NCBI RefSeq assembly: GCF_014202275.1
Contig: NZ_JACHGF010000003.1
Location: forward strand, 1-64,000
DNA from: Rhabdobacter roseus
GTDB lineage: Bacteria; Bacteroidota; Bacteroidia; Cytophagales; Spirosomataceae
Reading direction: 5' to 3'
Length of the DNA stretch: 64,000 bases
Position numbers and translations under genes: made by a program. Of the stretch, positions 53,547 to 63,016 are shown piece by piece. The notes under the pieces were generated by a model that was given only the letters and a program-made list of their open reading frames with translations, searched no databases and was not told the DNA's origin. Positions within the stretch are counted from its first letter, which is position 1. The number at the start of each line of letters is the position of its first letter.

Positions 53547-55034
53547 TCAGAGCAACCCTTCGATCCGTATATTGACTTTCCCGGTGGCAAATACCACGGC
53601 ATAAATGTGTTCGGGCGTGAGGTATACTTTGTCGGGAAGTACCTCATTCAGCGTTCCCCTGAGCTCAACGCCATCCGCCAGTTTGCGTCGGCTGAGCGTT
53701 TGCTGAATGCCCTTTTTGGCTTCTTCCATCTGTTCTCCCAGCGGAAATACCATTTGCTTTTCCATCATTCGGGCAAACTTCCCCTGCAAGAGCCAATTGG
53801 CCGTTTTAAAGATTACATTTCGGGTATCCAGGTCGTAGTCAAGGTCATGCAAGGAGAGCATCTTCGTGTCGGGATCGTAAGTGGGGGTACCTTTCAGGTA
53901 GATAAACCCATTAAGGCTGCCTTTGAGCCCGGCCTTAATGACTAACTTTTCATTTTGGCCAAACAACGCGATGCTCGTCACTTCCACTGCATAACGGCCA
54001 TCCATAAAGGCAAACTGTTTGCCCACAAAATTGGCTTCCGCCAAACGAGCGGCTTCCGCGTAGCTGATCAGGCTGATCAGCCCTACCTTGAATTCGGCGG
54101 GGATTTTTTCTACTACCCGCAAGGGAGGTAGCGGGTCGGTCTTGAGGAGCGGCTTCACGCTCGACGTAATCGTTTGGGTGTAGCCTTTGATGCCAATGGA
54201 CGTACGAAGTACCCCGCTGCGCGCCAGCAGTGGCGTCATGAGTATCTGGTTGGGAAGTACCACCAGCCAGGTATTGTACTCCTCTGACATCAGCACCGGG
54301 TTGTGCGCCAGGTCCCAGGCTTGCTGCACGTATTTACGCAGCTCAATGGCCTTACCGACTTGCTCATCAATGGCCTGGGTGATTTTATCCGAGTTTCGGT
54401 TCAGCAATCGGCTGACCATCCCTTTGATGGGAATATTGAAGCCCGAGACCTTGATGGAAGGCTCGCTGATCCAATCGTAGCTGTCTACATGGGTCGTGGT
54501 GAGCATGCGCCAGTCCGGCGAAACGCTTACTTTGGAAATAAACCGCAGCCGAACGGCAAATTCGGTATCTTTATAGCCCGACATGGTAAATCCCATCGGG
54601 CTGATTTTATACCCGGCACTGACCCATATTTTCAAAGGTACCTCAAACAAGAACGTAGAATCCAACGCCTGAACTTTGATGTCACTGAGCTTCCAAATTT
54701 TGGCTTTCAGGTTGTCCTGGCCGTCGTCTTCGTAGCTATTATCCTCGTAGATAAGCCCTTTCAGCTGAGCGTTAATCTGCTTCTCCAACTCCGCAATGGG
54801 CATCTCAACGGGTACATTGAAGGTCGACAAGTACTTTTCGTTCTGAATCTGCATATCCGAATAGAGGTATTTTTCGGCCGGAGCCGAAGGCTGGGAAGTC
54901 TTTTTGGGGGTACATTGACCCAGCAGCAAGAGTCCGCACAGCGCCAGCAGGCACCATCGGCGCTTACTTAATTTTAACGAGGGTTGCTCCGTAGCCAAAT
55001 TTCTCTTTTTGAGCGTCTTGATAGTACTGTACAT
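53547..55034 (-). CDS. DUF4403 family lipoprotein
   Basis: The mature protein of about 450 residues is DUF4403-like: YLYSDMQIQNEKYLSTFNVPVEMPIAELEKQIN near the start, SPDWRMLTTTHVDSYDWISEPSI in the middle, and NWLLQGKFARMMEKQMVFPLGEQMEEAK near the end. A lipobox (LLLLGQC) is preceded by a short basic stretch. The start is uncertain: the ATG at 55034 overlaps the upstream Smr gene by about 70 bases, and a TTG near 54998 is an alternative closer to the signal. The fold of DUF4403 is thought to resemble BPI/lipid-transfer (TULIP-like) proteins, but this is from memory. Confidence 0.75.
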   Translation of the reverse strand: MYSTIKTLKKRNLATEQPSLKLSKRRWCLLALCGLLLLGQCTPKKTSQPSAPAEKYLYSDMQIQNEKYLSTFNVPVEMPIAELEKQINAQLKGLIYEDNSYEDDGQDNLKAKIWKLSDIKVQALDSTFLFEVPLKIWVSAGYKISPMGFTMSGYKDTEFAVRLRFISKVSVSPDWRMLTTTHVDSYDWISEPSIKVSGFNIPIKGMVSRLLNRNSDKITQAIDEQVGKAIELRKYVQQAWDLAHNPVLMSEEYNTWLVVLPNQILMTPLLARSGVLRTSIGIKGYTQTITSSVKPLLKTDPLPPLRVVEKIPAEFKVGLISLISYAEAARLAEANFVGKQFAFMDGRYAVEVTSIALFGQNEKLVIKAGLKGSLNGFIYLKGTPTYDPDTKMLSLHDLDYDLDTRNVIFKTANWLLQGKFARMMEKQMVFPLGEQMEEAKKGIQQTLSRRKLADGVELRGTLNEVLPDKVYLTPEHIYAVVFATGKVNIRIEGLL

Positions 55035-55947
55035 GTTGGTGTTGCCCCAGGCGGCGGTGCAGTTCTGAGCGGAGCACGCCATTGCCTACTCCGTGAATAA
55101 AGGTCATTTCGTCCGCCCCGCCCGCGATGGCCTGCTCGAGCTGCTGTTCAAACGTTTTCAGTTGAATGGTGAGTATCTCTTCTTTGGGGAGCTTGGCGTA
55201 CTCGGGGAGTAATTTTTCAATGTGGAGGTCCACCGTAGTAGGGGCAGTTACCGGGCGGCTCGGGGGTACTTTGAGCGGCTCGGGAGAAAGCATCCGCTCG
55301 CGGAGCTCCTGGGGCGAAATGTTTCCCGCCGGGGCGGCCACTTCGCCGTCCTCATCCAGCTGATACACATAGGCTTCCTTGAGCAGTACCGGTGCCTGGC
55401 TTTTCTTTTTGTAGAACGACTGCGCCCGGCACTTGATCCGTTTTAGGAAAGGGGCCCTGGCGGTGAAAGTACCTGGCCGGAAGTGAAGTACCTGGAAGTC
55501 GAAGGTAGGCCATTGCTCAAAATCCTTGATGAGCAAGTCGCTGATTTTCTGGGAGCTTCGGGCGTTCAAAGTACCCCCCACCAGGCCCTGATGGGTACCT
55601 TCGTGATCGCTAGCAGCCACAAAAGGAAGCAGCCAGTCGGTATTATTAACCAGGTGTACCGTGAGCTCGCGGTCGTTGATGGGCACAAATACCAGGTAGA
55701 TTCCTTTTTCGGCAAAAGAACCCGCGGGCCGGGGTGCCGCCCCCGAGCGAGGCACTATCTTATCCTTTTCTTCGGCCTTCTTCATTCGCTGCCCTTCCAT
55801 CGGCGACACCAGCACTACTTCGTGCCGCATGGCCGGGATCCGAAAGCCGTCTTCAATCTCTATCTCAACCTGATTCCCCGGCAGGAATCGGGAAATAATT
55901 CCCTCTTCGCGTCCGTGTACCAGCCTTACTTTATCCCCAATGTTCAT
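54964..55947 (-). CDS. DUF2027 and Smr domain protein
   Basis: The 327-residue protein starts with a KOW/SH3-like module (IGDKVRLVHGREEGIISRFLPGNQVEIEIEDGFRIP). The DUF2027 domain follows (residues 80-200, IYLVFVPINDRELTVHLVNNTDW). The C-terminal Smr domain (residues 240-327) has VDLHIEKLLPEYAKL and TFIHGVGNGVLRSELHRRL with the HGxG motif. Smr domains can nick nucleic acids or act in ribosome rescue and DNA repair. It overlaps the start of the DUF4403 gene, so the two are probably co-transcribed. Confidence 0.85.
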   Translation of the reverse strand: MNIGDKVRLVHGREEGIISRFLPGNQVEIEIEDGFRIPAMRHEVVLVSPMEGQRMKKAEEKDKIVPRSGAAPRPAGSFAEKGIYLVFVPINDRELTVHLVNNTDWLLPFVAASDHEGTHQGLVGGTLNARSSQKISDLLIKDFEQWPTFDFQVLHFRPGTFTARAPFLKRIKCRAQSFYKKKSQAPVLLKEAYVYQLDEDGEVAAPAGNISPQELRERMLSPEPLKVPPSRPVTAPTTVDLHIEKLLPEYAKLPKEEILTIQLKTFEQQLEQAIAGGADEMTFIHGVGNGVLRSELHRRLGQHQHVQYYQDAQKEKFGYGATLVKIK

Positions 55948-55981
55948 AATTTAATAAAAGTTAAGCGCGAAAGATTCGCTA

Positions 55982-56890
55982 CTAAAAATACAAAGGTCTG
56001 AATCTCAGGCCGTGCTTACTTACTTCCAGCGCCGGGGCGGGTACTTTCAAGGTATTCAGTAACAACCCCAGCGTGCGCACAAATTTACGCCGGGATTTGA
56101 TCTTAGTGAAATCCACGTCTAGCGAAAGGTAGTACTGGCGGTAGGGTACAAACCCCAACTCGGTACTTTTGCCTACCTCGGCGGCCACCATGTCGTGAAT
56201 GCCGTAGCCCAGCGAGAAGCACAGCCAGCCGGGCCACTTGGACCCGGGCGCAAACGAGCGGGGACTCGCCGAAAACCAGTAGGTCTGTCCGTTGTAATCT
56301 TTCAGCCAGCGCTCCGACCAGCTACTTCCCAGCAACTCAGGGCGTTCGGCGGCCAGTGGCGTGTGGTGAAAAGAAAATTTGGGATGGATGCGAATCTCGT
56401 CCCAAAGTGCGTACTGCCCCATAAATAGCGTCGGACCTAGTACATTGGCTACCATGTCGCTGGGCGAAAATCCGTAATCCGGGGCAAAGCCATCGAGAAT
56501 TTCAATGGGGGTCATGAAGAAAAAACCCGACAGCGCTCCGTAAAAAATAGCCTGCTTTTTGCTGATACCCGTTAATTTATATAACTCCGCAGTGAGTAGG
56601 GAAATCTGATAAGCGGTGTAAAGATGCCCCAACTTGTCCAATTGTTTCCACTCGTGGGCATCATCTGCTACCGAAAAACGCGTTGCCGGGTTCTTGTACC
56701 ACGACTTACTCAGCCCGTATAGGGTACCTGTATACAATACCGTTTGTACCGCAAACAGCCCGTGCAGCTGGCGGTAGTTAGGCCGGGTGGGCTCCGTAGA
56801 GTCAGCGGGCCAGGAGGTCGCCTTGCCAACCTGGGCCAGGAGTATTCCACCCATCAGAATTAGCCTGCTCGCCGTTTTAACGCCCACCAT
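55982..56890 (-). CDS. DUF2279 family protein, exported
   Basis: The 302-residue protein has an N-terminal hydrophobic segment (LILMGGILLAQVGKA) and a helical DUF2279 domain, residues 40-190. Its motifs are EWKQLDKLGHLYTAYQISLL, IFYGALSGFFFMTPIEILDGFAPDYGFSPSDMVAN and a conserved His-Asp pair. The C-terminal part holds DYNGQTYWFSASPRSF and strand-like sequence ending LRFRPLYF, suggesting an outer-membrane location. Family function is unknown. It ends three bases before the VWA-type gene begins in transcription order, so they form one operon. Confidence 0.8.
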   Translation of the reverse strand: MVGVKTASRLILMGGILLAQVGKATSWPADSTEPTRPNYRQLHGLFAVQTVLYTGTLYGLSKSWYKNPATRFSVADDAHEWKQLDKLGHLYTAYQISLLTAELYKLTGISKKQAIFYGALSGFFFMTPIEILDGFAPDYGFSPSDMVANVLGPTLFMGQYALWDEIRIHPKFSFHHTPLAAERPELLGSSWSERWLKDYNGQTYWFSASPRSFAPGSKWPGWLCFSLGYGIHDMVAAEVGKSTELGFVPYRQYYLSLDVDFTKIKSRRKFVRTLGLLLNTLKVPAPALEVSKHGLRFRPLYF

Positions 56891-56893
56891 GGC

Positions 56894-58972
56894 TTAGTAG
56901 CTCCCGCTGTATTTACGCAGCCCCCACTCCGTCGCTGCCAGCAACACCAACAGGAAAAACAGCCATTTCAAATGAATGAGCTCCACCATCTCTTCGGAGC
57001 TGTCAAGGCGGTCGGGAGGGCGCGAGGTAGTCATGAGCTGCGCCAAACTACCCAGGGTATTCGGCTGTAAAAACTGCCCTCCGCTCCGGCTGGCCAATTC
57101 CCGTAATAGTCCAAAATCGGCCGTTGTATTCAGCGCTTCCAGGTCCACATCACGTACCACAAATTGACCACTAACCTGCTCCTGCCCGCCGCGTAGCGAG
57201 GTACTGGCGCGGTAGCGGTAAACGCCCTCATTCAGGCCGCTTATTTCAAACCGCGGGTTGTCGGCGGTGTGGGTGTAGTTGTAGGTGAGGGTTTTTCCTT
57301 TTTCGTCGGTAATATCCAGACGTACCTCCTGGCCGTAAATTTTTTCGTAGATGTCGTTGTAAATCTCCGTCTGGAAAACGACCCGTTCGCCGGCATCAAA
57401 CTCGTTGTTGATGGGGTACACCCGGAACTTGCGCTTGTCTTCTTTGACCGAAATAAGTTGAATGACTTTTCGGAACAGCTCATCCACCACATCCTGCTTT
57501 TCGGTAAGGGCGTATTCTTCCTGCCGCCACTGCCAGAGCCCCTCCCCTGCCAGCAAGGCAATCTTGCGCTCACCGGAGGTATTCAGTACCAACAACGGCT
57601 TCGTGGTGGCTACGCTACCTACCCGCTGGTACAGCACTACCTCGCTACCGGGAGCCAGGCGGTACTCCCCAAACGGTACCGACAGCGGCGGCAGCCGCTC
57701 CAGGAGCGACAGCCGTTCGGCGTCGAGGTTCAGTAATTGGAAAGAGGCGTTAAAGCGTCCCGTCACTTTATCAAATTGCCCTGGATTGGCCGCAATCTGC
57801 AGGCCCCGGCTCTGGGCGCTGGCCGAGGCCGCTGCTGACTGGTTACCGAGAATAAAAAAGGCGGGGGTATTCTTTTGTAGCAATCGGCGCACGAGCTCGT
57901 TTCCGGCCCCGGACACATCGGGTAGTTGGTGAAAAATGATCAGGTCGTAGGACTTCTCAAGTACCTCGTTTAGGTTAGTGGAAGCCGACAGGGAACGAAC
58001 ATCCAGTTCGTAGTTTTCATTTTGTTCAATGATACTCCGCAGCGCTTTCACGTCAGGATGCGGGGCCAGGGCCAGCAGCAGAATTTTTTCCCGGCCGTCG
58101 ATCACGTCAATGTATACCTCGCGGCGGTTGTTGCGGGCCGAATGTTCACCCGAAACGTTCGCCGTTTCTACGGTATAATGTTGTACCCCTTTCTGGCTAG
58201 AGGAAGTAGTAAAGGTATAGGAGCCAAAGAAGTCGTTGCGGTTGATGACCACGTTTTGGGTGGCGATCACGCGCCCACCCTGCCGGAGCGAGAGCGTGGT
58301 ACTTCGGCCCGCCAGGCCCGTCGCCGTAACGTCCACCATCACCGGGAACTCATTGCCCATGTAGGCTACCCGGTTGGCGGTCACCGCCCGGAGCTGCAGA
58401 TCGCGCTTGGCCACGGTGTCTCCCACCGCTACGGTATGAATCCGGAAAGGGTAGTTGCCGTAGGTAGGTGAGATCCCCTGGTTCACGATCCCGTCTGACA
58501 CCAGTACGACGTCCGTGAGGTTACGCCCCTCAAAATTGCTGCGTACCGTATTGAGCAGTCCCGAGAGATTGGTAACCTTCTGGTCAAATTTTACGGAGTC
58601 CGTCGCTTCCAGTTCCTGGCGGCTGTCCAGGGTTTGGGTACTTACCTCGTAGCCATTGGCCGTGAGCTGCCGACGAAGTTCTTCCAGCGCGCCGAGCGCC
58701 TCTTGTCCCGGCTGTGCCATCGATTGCGAGTTGTCAATGGCCAGGACAATCTTGGCCTTGTCGACGTTGGTTTCGGTGGTTCTGAGCAAGGGGCTCAGCA
58801 GTAAAAAACAGATCAAAGCCACTAAAATCCCGCGCAGCGAGGCTAAAAAAATATTGAGTCTTTTACTCCACGAGGGGTGCGGCTGGTACAAAAAATACGC
58901 GTAGGCCGCACCGGCCAATAGGCAGAGTACAATAAACCAGGGGGAAGATTGAAAGAAAAGTTCGGATCGCAT
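56894..58972 (-). CDS. VWA-type membrane protein
   Basis: I start at the ATG of 58972, giving 692 residues. Two hydrophobic segments (FIVLCLLAGAAYAYFLY and ILVALICFLLLSPLL) are followed by a von Willebrand A-like domain with a MIDAS start, IVLAIDNSQSMAQPGQEAL (DxSxS form), and VVLVSDGIVNQG. The middle has Ig-like repeats. A final hydrophobic segment (WLFFLLVLLAATEWGLRKY) anchors the C-terminus. This is the layout of Bacteroidota membrane proteins related to BatA/BatB or YfbK-like sets, but no MoxR ATPase is adjacent. Its partner is unclear. Confidence 0.7.
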   Translation of the reverse strand: MRSELFFQSSPWFIVLCLLAGAAYAYFLYQPHPSWSKRLNIFLASLRGILVALICFLLLSPLLRTTETNVDKAKIVLAIDNSQSMAQPGQEALGALEELRRQLTANGYEVSTQTLDSRQELEATDSVKFDQKVTNLSGLLNTVRSNFEGRNLTDVVLVSDGIVNQGISPTYGNYPFRIHTVAVGDTVAKRDLQLRAVTANRVAYMGNEFPVMVDVTATGLAGRSTTLSLRQGGRVIATQNVVINRNDFFGSYTFTTSSSQKGVQHYTVETANVSGEHSARNNRREVYIDVIDGREKILLLALAPHPDVKALRSIIEQNENYELDVRSLSASTNLNEVLEKSYDLIIFHQLPDVSGAGNELVRRLLQKNTPAFFILGNQSAAASASAQSRGLQIAANPGQFDKVTGRFNASFQLLNLDAERLSLLERLPPLSVPFGEYRLAPGSEVVLYQRVGSVATTKPLLVLNTSGERKIALLAGEGLWQWRQEEYALTEKQDVVDELFRKVIQLISVKEDKRKFRVYPINNEFDAGERVVFQTEIYNDIYEKIYGQEVRLDITDEKGKTLTYNYTHTADNPRFEISGLNEGVYRYRASTSLRGGQEQVSGQFVVRDVDLEALNTTADFGLLRELASRSGGQFLQPNTLGSLAQLMTTSRPPDRLDSSEEMVELIHLKWLFFLLVLLAATEWGLRKYSGSY

Positions 58973-59139
58973 GGATGAGGCGTAGGTCTCGGAAAAGTCG
59001 GGTTTGGTTAGGAATGGCTCCGACAAGATACAACCATAACGCATAAAACCCTACCGGTGGTTTTCAGGACCGTAAATTTCCGTCCCAAAAACCACCGTAT
59101 TCGCCCAGAATGAAGCAACATGTCGACCAATCCTACGGC

Positions 59140-59886
59140 CTAGGTAAGCATGCCGCCGTCTACCTGAAGTACCTGCCCGGTAATGTAGCGCGACAAATCC
59201 GACGCCAGAAAAATACAGGCATCGGCTACCTCTTCGGGCTGACCGCCCCGCTTCATCGGGATCGACTGCTTCCACTCGTCCAGGGCTTTTGCTTCGAGGG
59301 CGTCGGTCATTTCGGTTTCAATGAAGCCCGGTGCTACGGCGTTGGAGCGGATGTTGCGGGAGCCCAGCTCCAGTGCTACCGACTTGGTGAAGCCAATGAT
59401 CCCCGACTTGGAAGCCGCGTAGTTGGCTTGCCCGGCATTGCCCCGGATTCCTACCACGGAGGTCAGGTTGATGATCGATCCGGTTTTGGCGCGCATCATG
59501 GTTTTGATGGCCGCCTTCGTCAGGTTGAAAACCGATTTTAGGTTTACGGTAATGACCGTATCCCACTGCTCTTCGCTCATGCGCATCAGCAGGCCGTCTT
59601 TGGTGATCCCCGCGTTATTGATGAGCACGTCCAGCGTACCGAAGTCTGCTACTACCTGGCTTACCAGGGCGTCGGCGGCCTGGAAATCGGAGGCGTCGGA
59701 GCGGTACCCTTTGGCCTTGATCCCGTACTGCTCCAGCTCGGCCACCAGTGCCTCGCCTTTTTCAACGCTGGAAAGGTACGTAAAGGCCACGTGAGCCCCC
59801 TCCTGCGCAAACCGCAGGGCAATGGCGCGGCCAATCCCGCGCGAAGCCCCCGTAACGAGGGCTACTTTATTTTCTACTAGTTTCAT
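59140..59886 (-). CDS. fabG: 3-oxoacyl-[acyl-carrier-protein] reductase
   Basis: The 248-residue protein is a classical short-chain dehydrogenase with VTGASRGIGRAIA (cofactor loop), LINNAGIT, the catalytic YAASKSG with a preceding Ser region (INLTSVVG), and RSNAVAPGFIETEMT. The C-terminus ITGQVLQVDGGM is typical of FabG. It reduces beta-ketoacyl-ACP with NADPH in fatty acid elongation. Other SDRs can look similar, but the match across the motifs favours FabG. Confidence 0.9.
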   Translation of the reverse strand: MKLVENKVALVTGASRGIGRAIALRFAQEGAHVAFTYLSSVEKGEALVAELEQYGIKAKGYRSDASDFQAADALVSQVVADFGTLDVLINNAGITKDGLLMRMSEEQWDTVITVNLKSVFNLTKAAIKTMMRAKTGSIINLTSVVGIRGNAGQANYAASKSGIIGFTKSVALELGSRNIRSNAVAPGFIETEMTDALEAKALDEWKQSIPMKRGGQPEEVADACIFLASDLSRYITGQVLQVDGGMLT

Positions 59887-60034
59887 GAAGTTGGATTACT
59901 CAACAATTACTTTCCGGGGCCAAAAGTAAGCGATTAGCCCGTAGTGCGCAAAAATATGGAGAAGTACCCTTTGTAAGTACCTCATCAGCAGAGTATAAAA
60001 CTAAACCTATTTTCCGTTCATTGTTCCTATTCCT

Positions 60035-60622
60035 ATGCTCAATCCAGTTTATCAAAAAGAAAACTCGCCGCAAGAAAATAACGCTATCGAACGCCGTATA
60101 ACTACGGACGACGAAGTGAAGCTCTACAATGCTATGGTAGCTCTGAAATACGATAGAAAAATGGTGGACGCCTACTTTGGTTTGGTGGGCGACATGCTAG
60201 TTGAGCTGGATATTCCTCCTACCTCCAATAAAATCGCAATGACGATCAGGAAAGACCTAATAATGCCTGTCTCCATCGGGCAAAGATATGTCATTCGCCC
60301 CGGGCAGAAAGGAAACATTGGGTTGATTATGCCTCTGGAATTTAAAGAAATCATAGAAGATTATCCCGTTGCTGAAACCGAAGATAGCTATTTTTATAGC
60401 CAAGGTACCCAGGTGGCTTTATGGGTTAATTTCGCCATTCACTCGGCTGATGAGCTAGACTCACTAGTGGTGAACTTACGGAAAAGTGCCGTTCAAAGTG
60501 AACTTTTAAGAACCAAAATCTCTGGTTTTAGAAAGTACCATAATCCTGCTTACTATAAAGCTTGTATTGATAACGATTACCGACGAGGATTACTCTTGGG
60601 AAATAATCAACAGGGTACCTAA
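60035..60622 (+). CDS. Hypothetical protein, possibly acquired
   Basis: The 195-residue soluble protein begins MLNPVYQKENSPQENNAIERR and contains GQRYVIRPGQKGNIGLIMPLEF in the middle and KYHNPAYYKACIDNDYRRGLLLG near the end. I do not recognise a family. It stands alone between fabG and recN, on the opposite strand from both. It is clearly more AT-rich than its neighbours and carries few RGTACY motifs, which suggests foreign origin. A dispersed repeat (60692-60765) lies just after it. Confidence 0.65.
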   Translation: MLNPVYQKENSPQENNAIERRITTDDEVKLYNAMVALKYDRKMVDAYFGLVGDMLVELDIPPTSNKIAMTIRKDLIMPVSIGQRYVIRPGQKGNIGLIMPLEFKEIIEDYPVAETEDSYFYSQGTQVALWVNFAIHSADELDSLVVNLRKSAVQSELLRTKISGFRKYHNPAYYKACIDNDYRRGLLLGNNQQGT

Positions 60623-60691
60623 TGGGTTAATCATAAATTGAAAATCAACGAACCAAAGCATAATTGGACGTAAAATTCAGACTACATCCTT

Positions 60692-60765
60692 AGTGTGATT
60701 CCTCTGGAATCAGCCTCCTGATCGCGTGTCGGCTTTTCTATAAACGTGGGATTTCTCCGAAATCC
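60692..60765. repeat. Dispersed double-palindrome repeat, copy 2
   Basis: GTGTGATTCCTCTGGAATC and ACGTGGGATTTCTCCGAAATC repeat the layout seen at 2602-2674, with the same spacing of about 55 bases and a few changes. The first palindrome keeps the pairing GATTCC/GGAATC and the second GATTT/AAATC, so base pairing is preserved despite substitutions. Confidence 0.6.
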
Positions 60766-60886
60766 GGTGATACAGCCAACTATCTCCTCAGCGGAGGCTA
60801 CAGAATACCACCTTCGAAAGTACCCTAGGTGCCCAGGAAGTACCTTCTTGCTTTCTCGAAAGTACCCCTTTTTTTAACCAAGATAT

Positions 60887-62581
60887 TCAAAACAATTTCG
60901 GCTGGCTCTTCTCCGTACTGCGGCTGGCGGTTTGGGTCAGGATTTCGCGGGCGTTGTGGATTACGGTTTCCGACGGGCGACGCCCCCCGATCATCTGGGC
61001 AATCTCCATCACCCGCTCTTCCAGCGTCAGCTTTTTAATGCGGCTGACGGTCCGGGCGGCGGAGTGGTCTTTGTACACAAAGTAGTGCGCCTCCCCCTGC
61101 GCGGCAATCTGGTGCAGGTGCGTGATGGCAATAATCTGGTGATTGTGGGCCATGTGGTGCATCATATCCCCCATTTTGATGGCTATTTCGCCCGAAACGC
61201 CCGTATCAATCTCATCAAAAACAATGGTAGGTAGTTTGCGTTTATCGGCCAGGATGTACTTGATCACCATCATGAGCCGCGAAAACTCCCCGCCCGACGC
61301 CACGTTGCGCAGCTCTTGCGGACGAATGCCCTTATTGGCACTAAAGAGAAACGAAATAAAATCGACGCCATCGACCGTGGGCGCTACTTCGGCCACCTCG
61401 ATGGACAGGCTGGCGTTGGGCATTCCGAGCTCTACCAACCAGCGGCAAATCTCCTGCTGAATGGACTTGGTAACTGCCTTGCGGGAAGCCGAGAGCTTCC
61501 GAGCGCTCTGGAGCATGCGTTCCTGGGCTTTGTCGGCAGCAGTTTGGGCTTTTACCAGTTCATCGTCCAGGGTAAGTACCTTGCTCACCTTGGCTTCCAG
61601 CTCCTCCTGCAAGGCCACCAACTCCGCCACGCTCCGTGCCTGATGTTTTTGTTGTAATTGATAAATCAGGTCCAGCCGGTCGCGAACGATCACGCTGCGT
61701 TCGTCGTCTACTTCAACCTGGCTGCTGGAGGTACTTATCTCGTCGGCCAGGTCGCGCAGTTCGATCAGGCTACTCTGCGCCCGCTCCCGCAGCACCGTAT
61801 ATTCATCAAACAGTCTGCTGGCTTGGTTGAGGCTTCCAATGGCCGCTTTGAGTAGCTCCAGTACCGACTGCTCGGGGTTTTCCAGGTACTCATAGGCCAG
61901 TTGGAGCCGTTCCTTGATCTCCACCGCATTTTCGAGCAGGGTGAGCTCCCGCTCGAGCAGCTCCTGCTCTTCGGCCTGTAGGTTGGCGTTGGCCAGCTCC
62001 TGGTATAGAAAGTTATTGTAGTCAAATTCCTTCCGCATACGGTCGGCCTGGGCCTTCAGCTGGTCGTAGGCCTCGCGGGCCTGCCGGTGGGCGCGGTAGT
62101 CGGTACGGTACTTTTTTAGCAAAGCGTCGTTGGTGGCGTAGGTATCCACTACCTGCAGTTGAAATTCGTTGTTGCCCAGCAAAATGGAGTCGTGCTGGGA
62201 GTGGATGTCCATGAGCTGGTTGGTGACGCGCCGCAACGTTTCCAGGTTTACGGGGGTATCGTTCACGAAAGCCCGGGATTTGCCGGCGGGACTGATTTCG
62301 CGCCGAATGATGCAGTGCTGGGAAAAATCCAATTCTTCTTCCTCAAAGAGGTGCTCTACGGCGTAGCCTGAGACGTCGTAGGTACCTTCAATGATGCATT
62401 TTTGGCTGGGGTCATACAGCGATTTGGTGTCGGCGCGGTTTCCGAGCAACAAACCAATCGCACCCAGCATGATGGACTTGCCCGCGCCCGTTTCACCCGT
62501 AATGATGTTCAGGTGCGGGTCGGGTGACAATTCCAGGTGCTCAATCAGAGCGTAATTCTTAATCAATAGATTTGCAAGCAT
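60887..62581 (-). CDS. recN: DNA repair protein RecN
   Basis: The 564-residue SMC-like ATPase begins MLANLLIKNYALIEHLEL, with Walker A GETGAGKSI near residue 30. A coiled-coil region rich in Glu, Leu and Arg follows at residues 150-350. The C-terminus has SGGEFSRLMMVIKYIL (signature), VFDEIDTGVSG (Walker B) and AITHLHQIAAQG. It acts in double-strand break repair. The length is normal. It is the last gene of a minus-strand group with the LSm-like gene and porD upstream. Confidence 0.95.
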   Translation of the reverse strand: MLANLLIKNYALIEHLELSPDPHLNIITGETGAGKSIMLGAIGLLLGNRADTKSLYDPSQKCIIEGTYDVSGYAVEHLFEEEELDFSQHCIIRREISPAGKSRAFVNDTPVNLETLRRVTNQLMDIHSQHDSILLGNNEFQLQVVDTYATNDALLKKYRTDYRAHRQAREAYDQLKAQADRMRKEFDYNNFLYQELANANLQAEEQELLERELTLLENAVEIKERLQLAYEYLENPEQSVLELLKAAIGSLNQASRLFDEYTVLRERAQSSLIELRDLADEISTSSSQVEVDDERSVIVRDRLDLIYQLQQKHQARSVAELVALQEELEAKVSKVLTLDDELVKAQTAADKAQERMLQSARKLSASRKAVTKSIQQEICRWLVELGMPNASLSIEVAEVAPTVDGVDFISFLFSANKGIRPQELRNVASGGEFSRLMMVIKYILADKRKLPTIVFDEIDTGVSGEIAIKMGDMMHHMAHNHQIIAITHLHQIAAQGEAHYFVYKDHSAARTVSRIKKLTLEERVMEIAQMIGGRRPSETVIHNAREILTQTASRSTEKSQPKLF

Positions 62582-62775
62582 GAAAGAAGTGTCATTGAGT
62601 ACAGGACAGAGGGACTAAAAACAATCTTTCCCCTCCGAAAAAACCACTCCATTTAGAAAATAAAAAACTCGCTCGGGGCCCGGCAGGACGAACGCTTTTC
62701 CCTTGCGAAGTTAGCTAACAATTCTAACATTTTGGGCCAGGCGGGCCTTCAGAAAACAGGAAAGAATTAGTAAGC

Positions 62776-63003
62776 CTAAAAGGTACTTCTTTGGTCGTAG
62801 ATAATGGTGTCGATGTCGGCCAGAGGAATGGTATGCCGGTGGTCGCGGGCATCGCGGAGGCTAAGGCTGCCCTCGGCGCAGGAAACGAGCTCTCCCAGGT
62901 GCGTATGACCGCTGTAAAGTACCACGTGGAGTACGTACCCGTTGAGTTTAGGTAGCCGCAGGGCCAGGTCAGGAGCAAAGAGTCGGGTTAAGCGTTTTCC
63001 CAT
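62776..63003 (-). CDS. Small LSm-like protein
   Basis: I start at the ATG of 63003, giving 75 residues; a longer frame to 63042 would run across an inverted repeat. The core NGYVLHVVLYSGHTHLGELVSC...LRDARDHRHTIPLADIDTIIYD has the strand order and the turn spacing of LSm/Hfq-type folds, and the acidic Asp before Thr-Ile-Ile. A similar small protein is found near recN in related genomes, as I recall. The link to RNA binding is inference. It is 195 bases upstream of recN. Confidence 0.5.
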   Translation of the reverse strand: MGKRLTRLFAPDLALRLPKLNGYVLHVVLYSGHTHLGELVSCAEGSLSLRDARDHRHTIPLADIDTIIYDQRSTF

Positions 63004-63016
63004 AGAAGCAGGCGCC

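Noticed and set aside
62724-62978. 84-residue minus-strand frame overlapping the LSm-like gene
   Set aside because: The alternative frame at 62776-63003 has a coherent LSm-like pattern and a better start; this one has none.
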